Shown one piece after another: positions 9,698 to 18,216 of a stretch of 64,000 bases of DNA. Every line of letters begins with the position of its first letter. Within the stretch, counting starts at the first letter, position 1. The DNA is from Phaeobacter gallaeciensis DSM 26640 (GTDB taxonomy: Bacteria > Pseudomonadota > Alphaproteobacteria > Rhodobacterales > Rhodobacteraceae). The notes under the pieces were generated by a model. That model was not told the origin of the DNA and did not search any database. It saw nothing but the letters and a program-made list of their open reading frames with translations. The position numbers and the translations under genes are program-made. Location of the stretch: NCBI RefSeq assembly GCF_000511385.1, contig NC_023137.1, positions 2,115,001-2,179,000 on the forward strand, in the 5' to 3' direction.

Positions 9698-11017
9698 TCA
9701 GCGCGTTGCCCCGTCGACCGGCAGGCCGCTGGGAACCGTGGGAGGAACGAACGAGGCCCGCGCGCGTGCTTTTTCGCCTGTCAGCGCCGTGAGAAATGCG
9801 ACCAGAGCAGCGATATCCTGATCGCTCAGGTCCTGACGCAGATAGATATCGCGGGCCCGCGCCTGACGCGCCATCTCAAACCGGTCCTGCTGCACCACAA
9901 AGTCGGTTTTCGCCAGCCATGGCGCCTCGGGCAGTTTCAGATCCTCCCGCGACCACGCTGCACGGCTCGCAGCAGGATCAAGATGATGCCGGATCATCCG
10001 TTCAAGCGTCGGGAACGCTCCGTTGTGACCATATGGGCCGGTCAGTTCCACATTCCGCAACATAGGCGTGCGAAACCGGTAGGCGTCCGACAGATCATCG
10101 CTTTCTCCCATACGCCCCACATCGCGTGCGTAAGGATCAAACCGACGCGCCCGCCCGGGTCCAAAAGCAGGCAAGCCAAGCGCATAAAACCGCTGATCCG
10201 AAAACAGCGCGCCTGCATGGCACCCGCTACATCCAGCAGAGCCAAAGAACAGATCCGCCCCGGCTTTCTGCTGCGCAGTCAGGGCTGCGTCATTCCCTGC
10301 CAGATAGGCATCAAACGGGCTGTCGATGGATGTGAAATCCTGCACCATGAACTGGGCCAGCGCCTCGGCAATATCGATGATCTGCACATCTTCGGGCGTG
10401 GCAATATGGTCGAAGGCGGCAACGAACGCCTCTCCGTAAGCCCGTACCCCGCGCACCCGTTTTGCGATGATGGGCCAGGCCAGATCAATCCGGTCGCGGG
10501 TGGCCCCTATCACCTCATTCTCACCAACATTACCTGCCATTTCCACGCTGGAGGTCATGGGAAATAAGGACTGCGCAGCCAGCAGCGATTGCAACCCTTT
10601 GGGCAACCATTCCTCCGCCGGGGTGTTGAAACGATTGCCATAGATAGGATCTTGACTGATCCGCCCGTCATGCATCAGCACACGGAGAGATTTTGCTCCG
10701 AGGTTCCAGAGCGCCGGGGCATTGCGCGGCACACGTTTCTGCACCCGGTTTGCGCCGCTACCGGAGAAACGCGCAGGTCCCAGCCCCTCCGCCCCCTCGC
10801 CCAATCCCAGTGACAACCCATCGGAGGTGCCGTGACGCGGATGATGACAGGTGCCACAGCTGATATTTCTGTTCCCCGACAGGATCTTGTCATAAAAGAG
10901 AAAACGCCCCAGTTCCGCCTTCGCCGGATCTACGGGCAAAAAATCACCAGGTCCGAGAGATGGCGGCAGCTGCGGTTCCTCTGCCAGGGCCGCCCCCGTA
11001 CAAAGGCCAATGGTCAT
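9698..11017 (-). CDS. Diheme cytochrome c peroxidase family protein
   Basis: 439 aa from the ATG at 11017. An N-terminal signal peptide (MTIGLCTGAALAEE) sends it to the periplasm. Two c-type heme sites are visible: CGTCH at residues 54-58 and CSGCH at 263-267. The arrangement, with an N-terminal low-potential heme domain and a C-terminal domain, matches bacterial CcpA/MauG-like diheme peroxidases, which reduce H2O2 with electrons from cytochrome c or modify proteins. An alternative GTG start at 11035 would abut the divergent Sel1 start exactly. Neither start has a good ribosome site, so the 5' end is uncertain. It is convergent with mtlK. Confidence 0.85.
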   Translation of the reverse strand: MTIGLCTGAALAEEPQLPPSLGPGDFLPVDPAKAELGRFLFYDKILSGNRNISCGTCHHPRHGTSDGLSLGLGEGAEGLGPARFSGSGANRVQKRVPRNAPALWNLGAKSLRVLMHDGRISQDPIYGNRFNTPAEEWLPKGLQSLLAAQSLFPMTSSVEMAGNVGENEVIGATRDRIDLAWPIIAKRVRGVRAYGEAFVAAFDHIATPEDVQIIDIAEALAQFMVQDFTSIDSPFDAYLAGNDAALTAQQKAGADLFFGSAGCSGCHAGALFSDQRFYALGLPAFGPGRARRFDPYARDVGRMGESDDLSDAYRFRTPMLRNVELTGPYGHNGAFPTLERMIRHHLDPAASRAAWSREDLKLPEAPWLAKTDFVVQQDRFEMARQARARDIYLRQDLSDQDIAALVAFLTALTGEKARARASFVPPTVPSGLPVDGATR

Positions 11018-11035
11018 CACGACACAGGAGAGCAC

Positions 11036-11542
11036 ATGCGCAAGAGATGGAAACCGGTTCTGGTCGCAGTGGCGCTGTGCATGACCAGCCTGACGATGAC
11101 TGCGCCCCTGCCAGCCTGGGCTGAAATCGAACAGGCCCGCGATCTGATGGAGGCCGGGCAGTTTGCGGCGGCGCATGATGCGCTCTGGCCTGCGGCACGA
11201 TCCGGCAATGCAGATGCGGAAGAGTTGATCGGCGTGATGTACGCCATGGGACTGGGCGTTGAGCAAGACGATGTCCGGGCCTTTGAGTGGTACCTGCGCA
11301 GTGCCATGAAGGGACATCCGGGGGCGCAGTCTGGTATCGGGTGGTATTACGAAATCGGCCGTGGCATGCCCGCCCCCGATCTGGTGCGCGCCTATATGTG
11401 GTACACGCTGTCGGCCATCGGCGGTGACCCCGATGCGGCCATCAGCCTGGAAGAGGTGGTCAAGAAGATGACCCCGGCAGAGATCGATAAGGCGCATGTT
11501 CTGGTCGAGGATTACAAGGTCTGGATGTACCCGTTTCGCTAA
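11036..11542 (+). CDS. Sel1-repeat (TPR-like) exported protein
   Basis: 168 aa from the ATG at 11036 with AGGAG just upstream. A signal peptide (MRKRWKPVLVAVALC... ending PAWA) precedes two to three Sel1-like repeats of about 36 residues (GNADAEELIGVMYAMGLGVEQD, GHPGAQSGIGWYYEIGRG). Sel1 repeats are alpha-alpha protein-interaction scaffolds; no enzymatic residues are seen. It is head-to-head with the diheme peroxidase gene with starts 18 bp apart or less, so the two must share a promoter region lying inside each other's 5' coding sequence. A partner or envelope-stress role is inference. Confidence 0.85.
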   Translation: MRKRWKPVLVAVALCMTSLTMTAPLPAWAEIEQARDLMEAGQFAAAHDALWPAARSGNADAEELIGVMYAMGLGVEQDDVRAFEWYLRSAMKGHPGAQSGIGWYYEIGRGMPAPDLVRAYMWYTLSAIGGDPDAAISLEEVVKKMTPAEIDKAHVLVEDYKVWMYPFR

Positions 11543-11553
11543 CCAACGGGGCA

Positions 11554-11585
11554 GCGGCGCGAGGGGAGCCCGCGCCGCGCTTTGA
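11554..11585. terminator. Hairpin between convergent genes
   Basis: GCGGCGCG at 11554-11561 pairs with CGCGCCGC at 11571-11578, followed on the + strand by GCTTTGAT. The Sel1 gene and the TRAP dctP gene converge here, so a shared terminator is likely although the T-run is weak. Confidence 0.45.
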
Positions 11586-11600
11586 TATCTCAGGATGAAC

Positions 11601-12659
11601 TCAATTCAGATCTGCCGCGCGCGCCGCGTTGACGTCGGCTTCTGCTTCGGCCACGGCCTCCGTCAATGCAGTGAAGATTTCATCACCACGGGTTACATTG
11701 GATTTGAACCAGTCGTAGACCGGCGCGGCGGCGGATTTGAAGGCGGCTTTCTGATCAGGCGTCGGCACATAGAGATCGCCGCCACCCGCGACAAAATCCT
11801 CATAGGCCTGGATCGACTTGCGCTTGGGTGAAGCAAACGTCGCCTGCTGCAGCGCATAGAACCCGTCCACGACGACCTGACGCATATCCTCCGGCATATC
11901 CATGAAGGTCTTGTTCGACATCCACCACAGCGCGCCCATATAGGCATGGCCATCCAGCGTCACATATTGCAGGCCAGCATCCGGGAACTTCATCCCCATG
12001 ATATCGGTGATTCCGTTTTTGGAGCCTTCCACCACCCCGGTCTGGAATGAGGTGAACAGCTCAGGCCATGGGATCGGGGTTGGGGAGGCCCCAAGCGCTT
12101 TCACCAGTTCCTGCGGCAGGTCGGCAACCACGGTACGGATCTTCAGACCTTCCATGTCGGCAGGTTCCGCCACCCGCCGCTTAGTATTCGCAAAGTTCCG
12201 CCAGCCGCCGGTGTTGCCGATGGTCATCAGACGGATCGCATCGCCGGAATCCTCCAGCGCCATCTGGCGCATGGCACGGGTAAAATCACCCGAAAGAACG
12301 TGTTCGGCGATCCGGTCGTCGGCCATCAGATAGGGCAGATCGAGCACCTGAACATAGGGAAACAGCCCCGATGCCCCGCCAGAGGTAGAGATATAGACGT
12401 CAATCGAGCCGTCGGCGACGCCCTGTAAACATTCCGCCCCGTTGGAGCAAAGCTGGGTGCCGATGAACAGCTCAACTTCGATTGCGCCATTGGAGGCGGC
12501 CTCGACGTAGTTCTTGAACACCACCAGACCGTCGTAGTCTTCATCGTTCTCGTTGGAATTCGCGGTTGCACGGATCTTGTAGTCTGCCGCATAAGCCGAC
12601 AGGGCTGTCCCTGCCATCAGGGCTGACAGGGCCACTGTCTTTGCCAATTTCCTGAGCAT
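11601..12659 (-). CDS. TRAP transporter solute receptor, DctP family (candidate sulfosugar importer)
   Basis: 352 aa with a signal peptide (MLRKLAKTVALSALMAGTALSAYA), preceded by AGGAGAAACG. The DctP/TAXI-type fold is shown by segments such as LKIRTVVADLPQELVKALGASPTPIPWPELFTSFQTGVVEG, in which the conserved arginine (KIRT) in DctP proteins binds a ligand carboxylate. A sulfonate could take that place. It is the last gene of a six-gene operon led by an SsuD/SmoC-like monooxygenase, so the ligand is probably that enzyme's substrate. The ligand is inferred from context only. Confidence 0.88.
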   Translation of the reverse strand: MLRKLAKTVALSALMAGTALSAYAADYKIRATANSNENDEDYDGLVVFKNYVEAASNGAIEVELFIGTQLCSNGAECLQGVADGSIDVYISTSGGASGLFPYVQVLDLPYLMADDRIAEHVLSGDFTRAMRQMALEDSGDAIRLMTIGNTGGWRNFANTKRRVAEPADMEGLKIRTVVADLPQELVKALGASPTPIPWPELFTSFQTGVVEGSKNGITDIMGMKFPDAGLQYVTLDGHAYMGALWWMSNKTFMDMPEDMRQVVVDGFYALQQATFASPKRKSIQAYEDFVAGGGDLYVPTPDQKAAFKSAAAPVYDWFKSNVTRGDEIFTALTEAVAEAEADVNAARAADLN

Positions 12660-12706
12660 TCGTTTCTCCTCCTGTTGCTCTTTTTATTCTGGGTATTTGG
12701 TAGTCC

Positions 12707-14182
12707 TTAGTTCAGAAATCCGGTCAATCGCGGAATGGTCAGCGAGATGGCCGGAACAAAGGTGATCAGAAAGATCACCGCTATTTCAATCGCCAGAAAC
12801 GGCAGGATCGCCTTGGCAATGGTGGTGACACGCTCCTGCGAGACGGCAGCGGCCACAAATAACACCAATCCCATGGGTGGGGTCGCAAGACCGACCGTCA
12901 GGTTCACACACATGATGATGGCAAAATGCACCGATTCAACGCCGAGATCCGTGAACACCGGCCCAAGGATTGGACCAAGGATGATGATCGCAGGTCCTGC
13001 ATCCAGAAACATGCCAACAACAAACAGAAGCAGATTGATCAGGAACAGCAGGATCAGCGGGTTTTCCGACAGCGTCAGAATGAAATCCGCCAGTTGCTCC
13101 GGCGCGTGGCTGAGGCTGACGACGGTCTTGAACGACATCGCAGCGCCAACCAGCAGCAGTACCACCGCCGAGGTGAACCCGGCGCGCGAAAACACCTGTG
13201 GCAGGTCTGCCAGGCGCATTGATCCTAGTACCAGAAAGCTGATCAACAGCGCGTAAGCGACCGCTACAGCGGCGGCCTCTGTCGGGGTGAAGACGCCCGC
13301 GAGAATGCCGCCAAGGATCAGGACTGGCGTTTGTAATGGCACCACGGCCCGTTTGCAGATGGTGCGAAACGCAGGGCTGACAACGCGGCGCAACCCCAGC
13401 ATCAGCCCATGGGCAAACAGCACCGCCCCAAGGAAGGCAAGCCATTTCATCTGCGCCCCGGCCCCCTCGCCCAGTGGCACAAACTGCATCAGCAGCAGAC
13501 CAAGGTTCAGCCGCACCAGCCCAAAAGAGAACCAGCGCTCCATCGCCCCAATCTCGACCGTGTCAAACACCACCCGCCGCGCAGCGGGCAGCTCATAGCG
13601 ATCCGCCATGGCGCGGACCATAACCATCAAGCCAACGCCCACCAGAATACCCGGCACGATGCCCGCCAGGAAAAGCGCCGCGACGCTTTCGCCCATCACA
13701 TAGGCATAGATGATCATAATGCCTGAGGGTGGAATGATCGGCCCAATCACCGAGCTAGCAGCGGTCACGGCCGCCGCGAATTTCCGGCTGTAGCCCTCGC
13801 GCTCCATCGCAGGGATCAGCATTGAGCCAAGCGCCGAGGTATCAGCAACTGCCGACCCTGAAAGTCCGGCAAAAAGGATCGAGGACAGAATATTAACCTG
13901 CGCCAGCCCGCCGCGCAGATGCCCCATCAGGGCCTGCGAGAACTCAACCAGCCGTAGAGTGATGCCGCCCCGGTTCATCAGCTCCCCCGCGAGCATGAAG
14001 AACGGAATTGCCATCAGGGGAAAGCTGTCCATCCCGTTGTAAAGATTGCGATACAGCAGCGTCAGATCGCGTTCTTGCCCATTCAGCCACAGGAGAGCGC
14101 CAGGGGCTGCCAAAAGGCAGAAAAAGACCGGTAAACCAATCAGGAGAAGGAACAGAAACAGCGGCAGGAACCAGATCAACAT
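12707..14182 (-). CDS. TRAP transporter large permease DctM
   Basis: 491 aa, about 12 membrane helices, DctM family (ITT superfamily; GLSGSAVADTSALGSMLIPAM and GIMIIYAYVMGESVAALFLAGI are characteristic). The ATG at 14182 overlaps the dctQ stop as TGATG (a GTG three bases earlier is an alternative), implying coupled translation. A longer central insertion (roughly residues 200-260) distinguishes it from the typical 425-aa DctM. It uses the sodium gradient to import the ligand delivered by the receptor encoded at 11601-12659. Confidence 0.92.
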   Translation of the reverse strand: MLIWFLPLFLFLLLIGLPVFFCLLAAPGALLWLNGQERDLTLLYRNLYNGMDSFPLMAIPFFMLAGELMNRGGITLRLVEFSQALMGHLRGGLAQVNILSSILFAGLSGSAVADTSALGSMLIPAMEREGYSRKFAAAVTAASSVIGPIIPPSGIMIIYAYVMGESVAALFLAGIVPGILVGVGLMVMVRAMADRYELPAARRVVFDTVEIGAMERWFSFGLVRLNLGLLLMQFVPLGEGAGAQMKWLAFLGAVLFAHGLMLGLRRVVSPAFRTICKRAVVPLQTPVLILGGILAGVFTPTEAAAVAVAYALLISFLVLGSMRLADLPQVFSRAGFTSAVVLLLVGAAMSFKTVVSLSHAPEQLADFILTLSENPLILLFLINLLLFVVGMFLDAGPAIIILGPILGPVFTDLGVESVHFAIIMCVNLTVGLATPPMGLVLFVAAAVSQERVTTIAKAILPFLAIEIAVIFLITFVPAISLTIPRLTGFLN

Positions 14183-14772
14183 CACTCAGCCCCTCCGATG
14201 CTCATCCCCGGACGCTCCGGCAGGCGATCCCCGTGGCCGAACAACCGCACGATGCGTTCCAGGATCAATTCGATATTGACCAGAATCAGCAGTCCAAGAC
14301 CCACCAGCAGGGACAACATCATCCAGCTGCGCGGCACCCGGAACCAACTGTCGAGTCCAAGTGAGGTCGGCAGGTAGAGTGAGGCCGTGGCAAAGCGCCC
14401 GCCAAGCCCCGTGACCTCCTTGTAGCCGATCTGGAGCCCCACGATCAGCACGGTCAGGCCAATCAGCAATAGCAGCAGCTGCAAGAGATGAAACAGCCAG
14501 CCGCGCAAGAGCGAGTCGACAACGTCAATCGCAACAAAGCCGCCGCTGCGCAATGCAGTAGGCGCCATCAGGCCTGTCATCCACAACATGCAGAACCGCG
14601 CCGCTTCGTCCGGCCAAGGCAAGGCACTGCCCAGAACATAGCGAAAGAACACTTGAATAAGGATCGCCAGAACCATCAGGCCAATGGCAAAAACGCCCAC
14701 CCAACGACCGGCTGCAAGCAGGCCGGTGTTGAGCGGGCGCAGTATATTCAGGACAGATAAAACTGCCGTCAT
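14182..14772 (-). CDS. TRAP transporter small permease DctQ
   Basis: 196 aa with four predicted membrane helices. The motif LPWPDEAARFCMLWMTGLMAP is characteristic of DctQ. The start at 14772 follows the strong ribosome site GGGGAGGAGAG; an in-frame extension to 14823 is not conserved-looking. It forms the membrane complex with DctM. The gap to the flavin reductase stop at 14831 is only 58 bp, so it belongs to the same operon. Confidence 0.9.
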   Translation of the reverse strand: MTAVLSVLNILRPLNTGLLAAGRWVGVFAIGLMVLAILIQVFFRYVLGSALPWPDEAARFCMLWMTGLMAPTALRSGGFVAIDVVDSLLRGWLFHLLQLLLLLIGLTVLIVGLQIGYKEVTGLGGRFATASLYLPTSLGLDSWFRVPRSWMMLSLLVGLGLLILVNIELILERIVRLFGHGDRLPERPGMSIGGAE

Positions 14773-14830
14773 CGCGTCTCTCTCCTCCCCTTGTGCCGCC
14801 CCGACCTCCCTCGGCGCGGACAACCTACCG

Positions 14831-15355
14831 CTAGCTTGAGGCGGCGATCTGGCCCATCTGACCCTTGTAGAATGTCAGCGCATCCCCTTCTTCGCGCATG
14901 GTTGCGCGGTCCACATGTCCCAGCACGATGGCGTGGTCCCCTCCATCATGGATGGCTGAGCGGGTGCATTCGAAACGCGCCAGACAGTTCTCCAACAGCG
15001 GCACACCATCCTCGTTCTGCGAAAGCTGCAAATGGTTCAGCCCAAAAGCATCTTTTGCGACCTGCCAACACAAATCATCCTGATCCGCCGCCAATACATG
15101 GATGGCGTAATGGCGGGCTTCCTCAAAATAGGGAAAGCGGCGCGAGTTGCGGTCCGGCGACCACAGCACCAGCGGCGGCGTCAGCGAAACCGAGGTAAAA
15201 CTGTTGGCGGTGATCGCCACCACGCCCTGCTCGCAGGCTGCCGTCACAATGGTCACGCCCGTCGCGAAGCGACCGAAGGCATCGCGCAGCAGCCGGGTAT
15301 TGTCAGCCGCCGGGACAAAGCTGTGTTTGCCCTGCCCCGCATGCACAGACATCAT
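14831..15355 (-). CDS. Flavin reductase (FMN reductase partner of the monooxygenase)
   Basis: 174 aa of the flavin reductase-like/HpaC-RutF family (FATGVTIVTA, AITANSFTSVSLTPPLVLW, HDGGDHAIVLGHV). These enzymes reduce FMN with NAD(P)H and hand it to two-component monooxygenases. The start overlaps the end of the aldo-keto reductase gene. Gene order flavin reductase, AKR, monooxygenase is that of smoA-smoB-smoC in Agrobacterium, so this is a SmoA candidate. A second paralogue is encoded at 33437-33937 but has no monooxygenase beside it. Confidence 0.85.
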   Translation of the reverse strand: MMSVHAGQGKHSFVPAADNTRLLRDAFGRFATGVTIVTAACEQGVVAITANSFTSVSLTPPLVLWSPDRNSRRFPYFEEARHYAIHVLAADQDDLCWQVAKDAFGLNHLQLSQNEDGVPLLENCLARFECTRSAIHDGGDHAIVLGHVDRATMREEGDALTFYKGQMGQIAASS

Positions 15356-16242
15356 GCAACCTCCCGGCCCAATGCCGCCTCATAGAGTTTGAACCAGGTC
15401 GGGCGATCCAGCTCGACCTTCAGCGCGTCGGAGGCCTGCTTGATCCGCTCCAGATTATTGGTGCCCAGCACCGGCAGGATTTGCGCCGGATGCCGCAGTA
15501 GGAAGGCTATGGCAACCGCGGCGCGGTCCACGCCCTGCGCTGCGGCAATTGCATCCAGCCGTTCGGCCAGTTGGCCACTACCGGTCATTAAGCCTCCGCC
15601 ACCAAGCGGCGACCAGGCCATCAGCGGATGGCCGTGCCGTTGATGAAACGCCAGGTCCCCATTGGTGAAGGGGTTGATTTCGGACAAAGACAGTTCGATC
15701 TGATTGGTCGCCAGCGGCGTCGTCATCGCTGATTGCAGCAACTCCCAATCCCTGGGGCGGAAGTTCGACACCCCCACCGCGCGCAGTTTGCCTGCGGCGA
15801 CCAGATCATCCAACACTCGACCCGTTTCAACGTGATCCATCAACGGATCCGGGCGGTGGATCAACAGCAGGTCGATGTGGTCAATGCCCATCTCAGACAG
15901 CGAGGTTTCCACCGACCGGGTGATATGCGCCGCGGATGTGTCATAGTGTTTGACCTTCGCATCCGCATAGCGCCCCACGGGCGCAACGATATCGCATTTG
16001 GTCACGATCTCCATCTGATCCAGCAGTGCCGGATTGGCCTTCAGCGCCTGTCCCAAAATCCCCTCAGCCGTGTACCCGCCATAGATATCCGCCTGATCAA
16101 AGGTGGTGATGCCCTGCGCCAGACAGGCCTCGATCTTGGCCTCAACATGAGCGGTCGATGTATCGCTGTCATCGCCCAGACGCCACATGCCATAGACCAG
16201 ACGGCTGAAATCCAGCCCTTCTGCGATCTTGATACGTTCCAT
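15352..16242 (-). CDS. Aldo-keto reductase (SmoB-like candidate)
   Basis: 296 aa TIM-barrel AKR of the YdhF/AKR11-12-like group. The catalytic tetrad can be read as Asp49 and Tyr54 (FDQADIY), Lys82 (VTK) and His129 (LLIH). The ATG at 16242 overlaps the upstream monooxygenase stop as TGATG. If the cluster runs the oxygenolytic sulfoquinovose pathway, this enzyme would reduce 6-oxoglucose (glucose 6-aldehyde), the product of desulfonation, to glucose with NADPH, as SmoB does. Family is certain; substrate is inference from order and partners. Confidence 0.88.
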   Translation of the reverse strand: MERIKIAEGLDFSRLVYGMWRLGDDSDTSTAHVEAKIEACLAQGITTFDQADIYGGYTAEGILGQALKANPALLDQMEIVTKCDIVAPVGRYADAKVKHYDTSAAHITRSVETSLSEMGIDHIDLLLIHRPDPLMDHVETGRVLDDLVAAGKLRAVGVSNFRPRDWELLQSAMTTPLATNQIELSLSEINPFTNGDLAFHQRHGHPLMAWSPLGGGGLMTGSGQLAERLDAIAAAQGVDRAAVAIAFLLRHPAQILPVLGTNNLERIKQASDALKVELDRPTWFKLYEAALGREVA

Positions 16243-17396
16243 CAACGACGTTCTCCATTCCCTAAGGGTGTTGCCGGGGTCGATTGCGGCACCCGGCCAT
16301 ATTCATGCGGCAGTGAGCAGGTTTTCAGATGTGGCATCACCCGCGCCCCGAAATGCCGCGCTTCCTCCAGATGCGGGTAGCCGGACAAGACAAAGGCGCG
16401 AATGCCCATTTTCTGATAGGCTTCCAGCTTGGACATCACCTGATCCGTCGACCCAACCAGAGCCGCACCGCAACCAGACCGCGCACGTCCCACTCCTGTC
16501 CAGAGGTTTGGCTCGATAAACCCGAATTCATCGGCGATATCGCGATTCTTCGCCTGATGTGCGACACCCAGAGAGGTGGCATCCAGCGCGCGATCCCGGA
16601 TGGCCTTGCCCTGCGCATCATCCAGTTTTGAGACGATATGATCAGCATATTCATAGGCCTCAGCCTCGGTGTCGCGCACGATGACATGCACCCGCAGCCC
16701 ATAGTCCAACGTGCGCCCGTAACGCTCCGCAACACTGTGAACAGCCTGCATCCGACCGGCCAGATCTTCCATCTTTTCCGGCCACATCAGATAAACGTCG
16801 CAGTGTTCACCGCAAAGCTCCAGCGCCGACGGAGAGTACCCTCCGAAATACAACAGTGGCCCGCCAGTCTGATAGGGTTTTGCGGGGTCCGTGGTCAGCC
16901 CCTCGAACTGATAGACCTCGCCCTTGTGGTTGATGTCATCCCGGGTCCAGGCTTGTTTCAGGATCTCCACCACCTCGCGCGATCTCTGATATCGGAACGC
17001 GCTGTCCGCTTTCTCGCCTGGAAAATCAGAGGAGATGATATTCACCGTCAACCGCCCCTCCAGCATGTGGTCCAGTGTCGCCAGGGTGCGTGCCAGCATG
17101 ATCGGCTGCATCTCACCGCAGCGTACCGCTGCCAGCATATTGATCCTGTCGGTAATCGGAGCGCAGCCCGCCACAAAACTGAGGGTATCCTGTCCCACCT
17201 GATAAGACGATGGACAGAGGATGTTGCGAAACCCCTGTGCCTCGGCCTCTTTCACGATATCGGAGCAATGCGCCCAGGACGATCGCAGCCCCCCATCCGG
17301 CACGCCAAGAAACTGGTAGTCATCGGAGCAGAGCGCAGCAAACCAAGACACTTCCACCGCATCAAGATCTGCAGATGTTACCGGAACAACGCTCAT
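16242..17396 (-). CDS. SsuD/SmoC-like FMN-dependent sulfonate monooxygenase
   Basis: 384 aa, bacterial luciferase-like (LLM) fold of the alkanesulfonate monooxygenase branch. By alignment to E. coli SsuD the sulfonate-binding residues are retained: Trp205 (YLMW), Arg235 and His237 (LRVH), Arg306 (GRARSG), plus the Tyr in LSGYPHLEE. As I recall, these are numbered Trp206/Arg236/His238/Arg307 in SmoC, a constant offset of one. The SsuD Cys54 position is not Cys. The enzyme would use reduced FMN and O2 to release sulfite from a sulfonate. It is first in the operon, divergent from the GntR gene. Confidence 0.88.
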   Translation of the reverse strand: MSVVPVTSADLDAVEVSWFAALCSDDYQFLGVPDGGLRSSWAHCSDIVKEAEAQGFRNILCPSSYQVGQDTLSFVAGCAPITDRINMLAAVRCGEMQPIMLARTLATLDHMLEGRLTVNIISSDFPGEKADSAFRYQRSREVVEILKQAWTRDDINHKGEVYQFEGLTTDPAKPYQTGGPLLYFGGYSPSALELCGEHCDVYLMWPEKMEDLAGRMQAVHSVAERYGRTLDYGLRVHVIVRDTEAEAYEYADHIVSKLDDAQGKAIRDRALDATSLGVAHQAKNRDIADEFGFIEPNLWTGVGRARSGCGAALVGSTDQVMSKLEAYQKMGIRAFVLSGYPHLEEARHFGARVMPHLKTCSLPHEYGRVPQSTPATPLGNGERR

Positions 17397-17444
17397 CACC
17401 CTCGCCCTCGCTCTTTGCAACTTAACTCTTGCATAGCTCGCGCC

Positions 17445-17458
17445 TTGATGTAGATCAA
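17445..17458. promoter_or_regulatory. Inverted-repeat operator candidate between monooxygenase and GntR genes
   Basis: TTGATGTAGATCAA is an inverted repeat TTGAT-N4-ATCAA in the 101-bp divergent promoter region. A related TATCAA occurs at 17464-17469. Its size fits a GntR/HutC-type operator, and its place allows one regulator to control both directions. Confidence 0.5.
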
Positions 17459-17497
17459 TGGTGTATCAATTTTTTCCGCATCGTGACGATTGGCCTC

Positions 17498-18208
17498 ATG
17501 CCCACCCCTCGCACCTCAGGCACTGCACTGCCCCTTTACCTCCAGATCAGCGAGGCGCTGACCCGTGAGATTGCGGCTGGGAGGCTCGCGGATGGGGAGC
17601 GACTGGCACCAGAACGCCAGTTGGCGCAAACCTATGGAACGACCGTAAGAACTCTGCGCAAATCGCTGTCAGAACTGGAAAAACAAGGAATGCTGGAGCG
17701 GATTCAGGGATCTGGAAACTATGTTCGCACAGCCCAAACCACCCCCAGCGTCTATTCCATGTTTCGCCTGGAACTGCCGACAGGTGGCGGACTGCCAACT
17801 GCGGATATTCTGTCAGTCACGGAATGCGACAAACCCACGGACCTGCCGACCTTCGGCAGCAGCATGCGCGGCACCCGCATCCGCAGACTGCGCTATCTGG
17901 ACAGCACGATCATCGCCGTTGAGGAGATCTGGCTGGATGCCGCAGCGGGTCATGTGGATCCCGCGCAACTGTCTGATTCCCTTTACCGCTATTACCGCCT
18001 GCAGCTGGGGTTCTGGATCAGTCGCGCCGAGGATCGGGTCTCGCTTGGGACAGTCCCCGACTGGGCGCCGGCGCAGTTTACCAAGCCCCCCGGCACCACG
18101 GTTGGGTACATTGAGCGGCTCAGCTGGGCGCAGGATCTGGCCCCGGTTGAGTTTTCACGCACATGGTTTGACACGGAAAGGGCGCTCTACGTACAGCGTC
18201 TCACTTAG
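17498..18208 (+). CDS. GntR-family (HutC/UTRA) transcriptional regulator
   Basis: 236 aa from the ATG at 17498 (GTG at 17483 is an alternative; neither has a strong ribosome site). The N-terminal wHTH covers roughly residues 8-75 (LYLQISEALTREIAAGRL, APERQLAQTYGTTVRTLRKSL), followed by a UTRA effector domain (RTWFDTERALYV at the end). UTRA domains bind small sugars, sugar acids or amines. It is divergent from the monooxygenase operon and 8 bp upstream of the Gfo/Idh/MocA gene, so it probably represses both until the substrate or a pathway sugar is present. Confidence 0.9.
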   Translation: MPTPRTSGTALPLYLQISEALTREIAAGRLADGERLAPERQLAQTYGTTVRTLRKSLSELEKQGMLERIQGSGNYVRTAQTTPSVYSMFRLELPTGGGLPTADILSVTECDKPTDLPTFGSSMRGTRIRRLRYLDSTIIAVEEIWLDAAAGHVDPAQLSDSLYRYYRLQLGFWISRAEDRVSLGTVPDWAPAQFTKPPGTTVGYIERLSWAQDLAPVEFSRTWFDTERALYVQRLT

Positions 18209-18216
18209 GAGGAAAC

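Noticed and set aside
11018..11497. Upstream extension of the diheme peroxidase to 599 aa
   Set aside because: The extra 160 residues are antisense to the Sel1 gene, and the signal peptide begins at about 11017.
14831..15355. Assignment as RutF of the oxidative pyrimidine pathway
   Set aside because: RutF-like family membership is real, but no rutA-type monooxygenase or rutB-E gene is present, and this gene overlaps the AKR/monooxygenase operon instead.
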